Source of the DNA: Eumeta japonica
Taxonomy: Eukaryota > Arthropoda > Insecta > Lepidoptera > Psychidae
Length of the DNA: 64,000 bases
NCBI GenBank assembly: GCA_005406025.1
Contig: BGZK01000898.1
Coordinates: forward strand, 1-64,000
Reading direction: 5' to 3'
The notes below the pieces were generated by a model, which was not told the DNA's origin, ran no database searches, and saw nothing but the letters and a program-made list of their open reading frames with translations. A program made the position numbers and the translations under genes. Shown here piece by piece: positions 63,831 through 64,000 of this stretch (positions are counted from its first letter, which is position 1; each line of letters starts with the position of its first letter).

Positions 63831-64000
63831 ATAGTAAAAATGGAGTCAGTAAGGCATAAAACGACTTATTGGCAAACGACACATTGATAAAAAAATTGCA
63901 AGTATGGACAGACTATAGATTTATGTAGTCGTATGGATGAGGACGAAAATAAAAATTTCGAGATCAATAACTTTGATGATTAAAATTCACGCTTTTAGGA

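Larger units (their letters stand above)
57252..64000. other. No gene seen; repeats and microsatellites
   Basis: It contains the 57.4 kb array, the 58.2 kb inverted repeat, a GC patch at 58360-58400 (GGCGGCGGCGCGCGCACGTCC), repeat relics at 59.0, 59.5, 61.3 and 63.7 kb, and the GT/GC microsatellite. Frames at 59737-60012 and 62481-62842 (minus) are Cys/Leu/Ser-rich and not recognisable. Confidence 0.4.

Overview
The window looks like eukaryotic nuclear DNA, very probably from an insect and most likely a moth or butterfly. It is AT-rich and has no operons or dense coding. The genes that can be traced have short introns with GT/AG junctions. It also carries dispersed repeats of a kind I associate with lepidopteran genomes: fragments beginning with GGCCAAGAGC-like sequence and ending in GGTTCCG-like sequence, tRNA-headed SINE relics, and an RTE-like LINE tail. 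The lepidopteran call rests on recognition of repeat style, not on a search.

The one strong gene-bearing object is a two-gene DNA transposon at about 18.64-22.40 kb. The rightward gene (18798-20240) encodes a protein with a SWIM-type zinc finger followed by a YqaJ-type nuclease domain. The leftward gene (22327-20278) encodes a THAP zinc-finger DNA-binding domain followed by a DDE transposase of the PIF/Harbinger (DDE_Tnp_4) kind. The two genes converge, with 37 bases between their stop codons. THAP plus DDE_4 transposase plus a YqaJ partner is the make-up of ISL2EU elements in the PHIS (PIF/Harbinger/ISL2EU/Spy) superfamily. Both frames are interrupted about ten times, almost always by what looks like one missing base in a short A or T run. 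I found no premature stop made by substitution in the stretches I translated. That suggests either a very young copy or homopolymer errors in the assembly.

Elsewhere there is no convincing cellular protein-coding gene. I found a possible 5' piece of a retrocopied gene at about 36.0-36.3 kb that weakly resembles the N-terminus of proteasome subunit Rpn3. I also found a decayed C-terminal piece of an RTE-like LINE at 56.7-57.1 kb, and three related SINE-like copies at about 36.9, 46.5 and 53.8 kb. Several hairpins or palindromes stand out, best at 37.86-38.09 kb (58-base arms), 23.02-23.12 kb and 24.41-24.54 kb. There are also four stretches of degenerate GATTCCGAT-like low-complexity sequence, several microsatellites, and isolated GC-rich islands (about 2.1, 6.3, 10.1, 15.2, 17.1, 25.4, 34.7, 41.1, 48.95 and 55.3 kb). 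The rest reads as intergenic or large-intron DNA.
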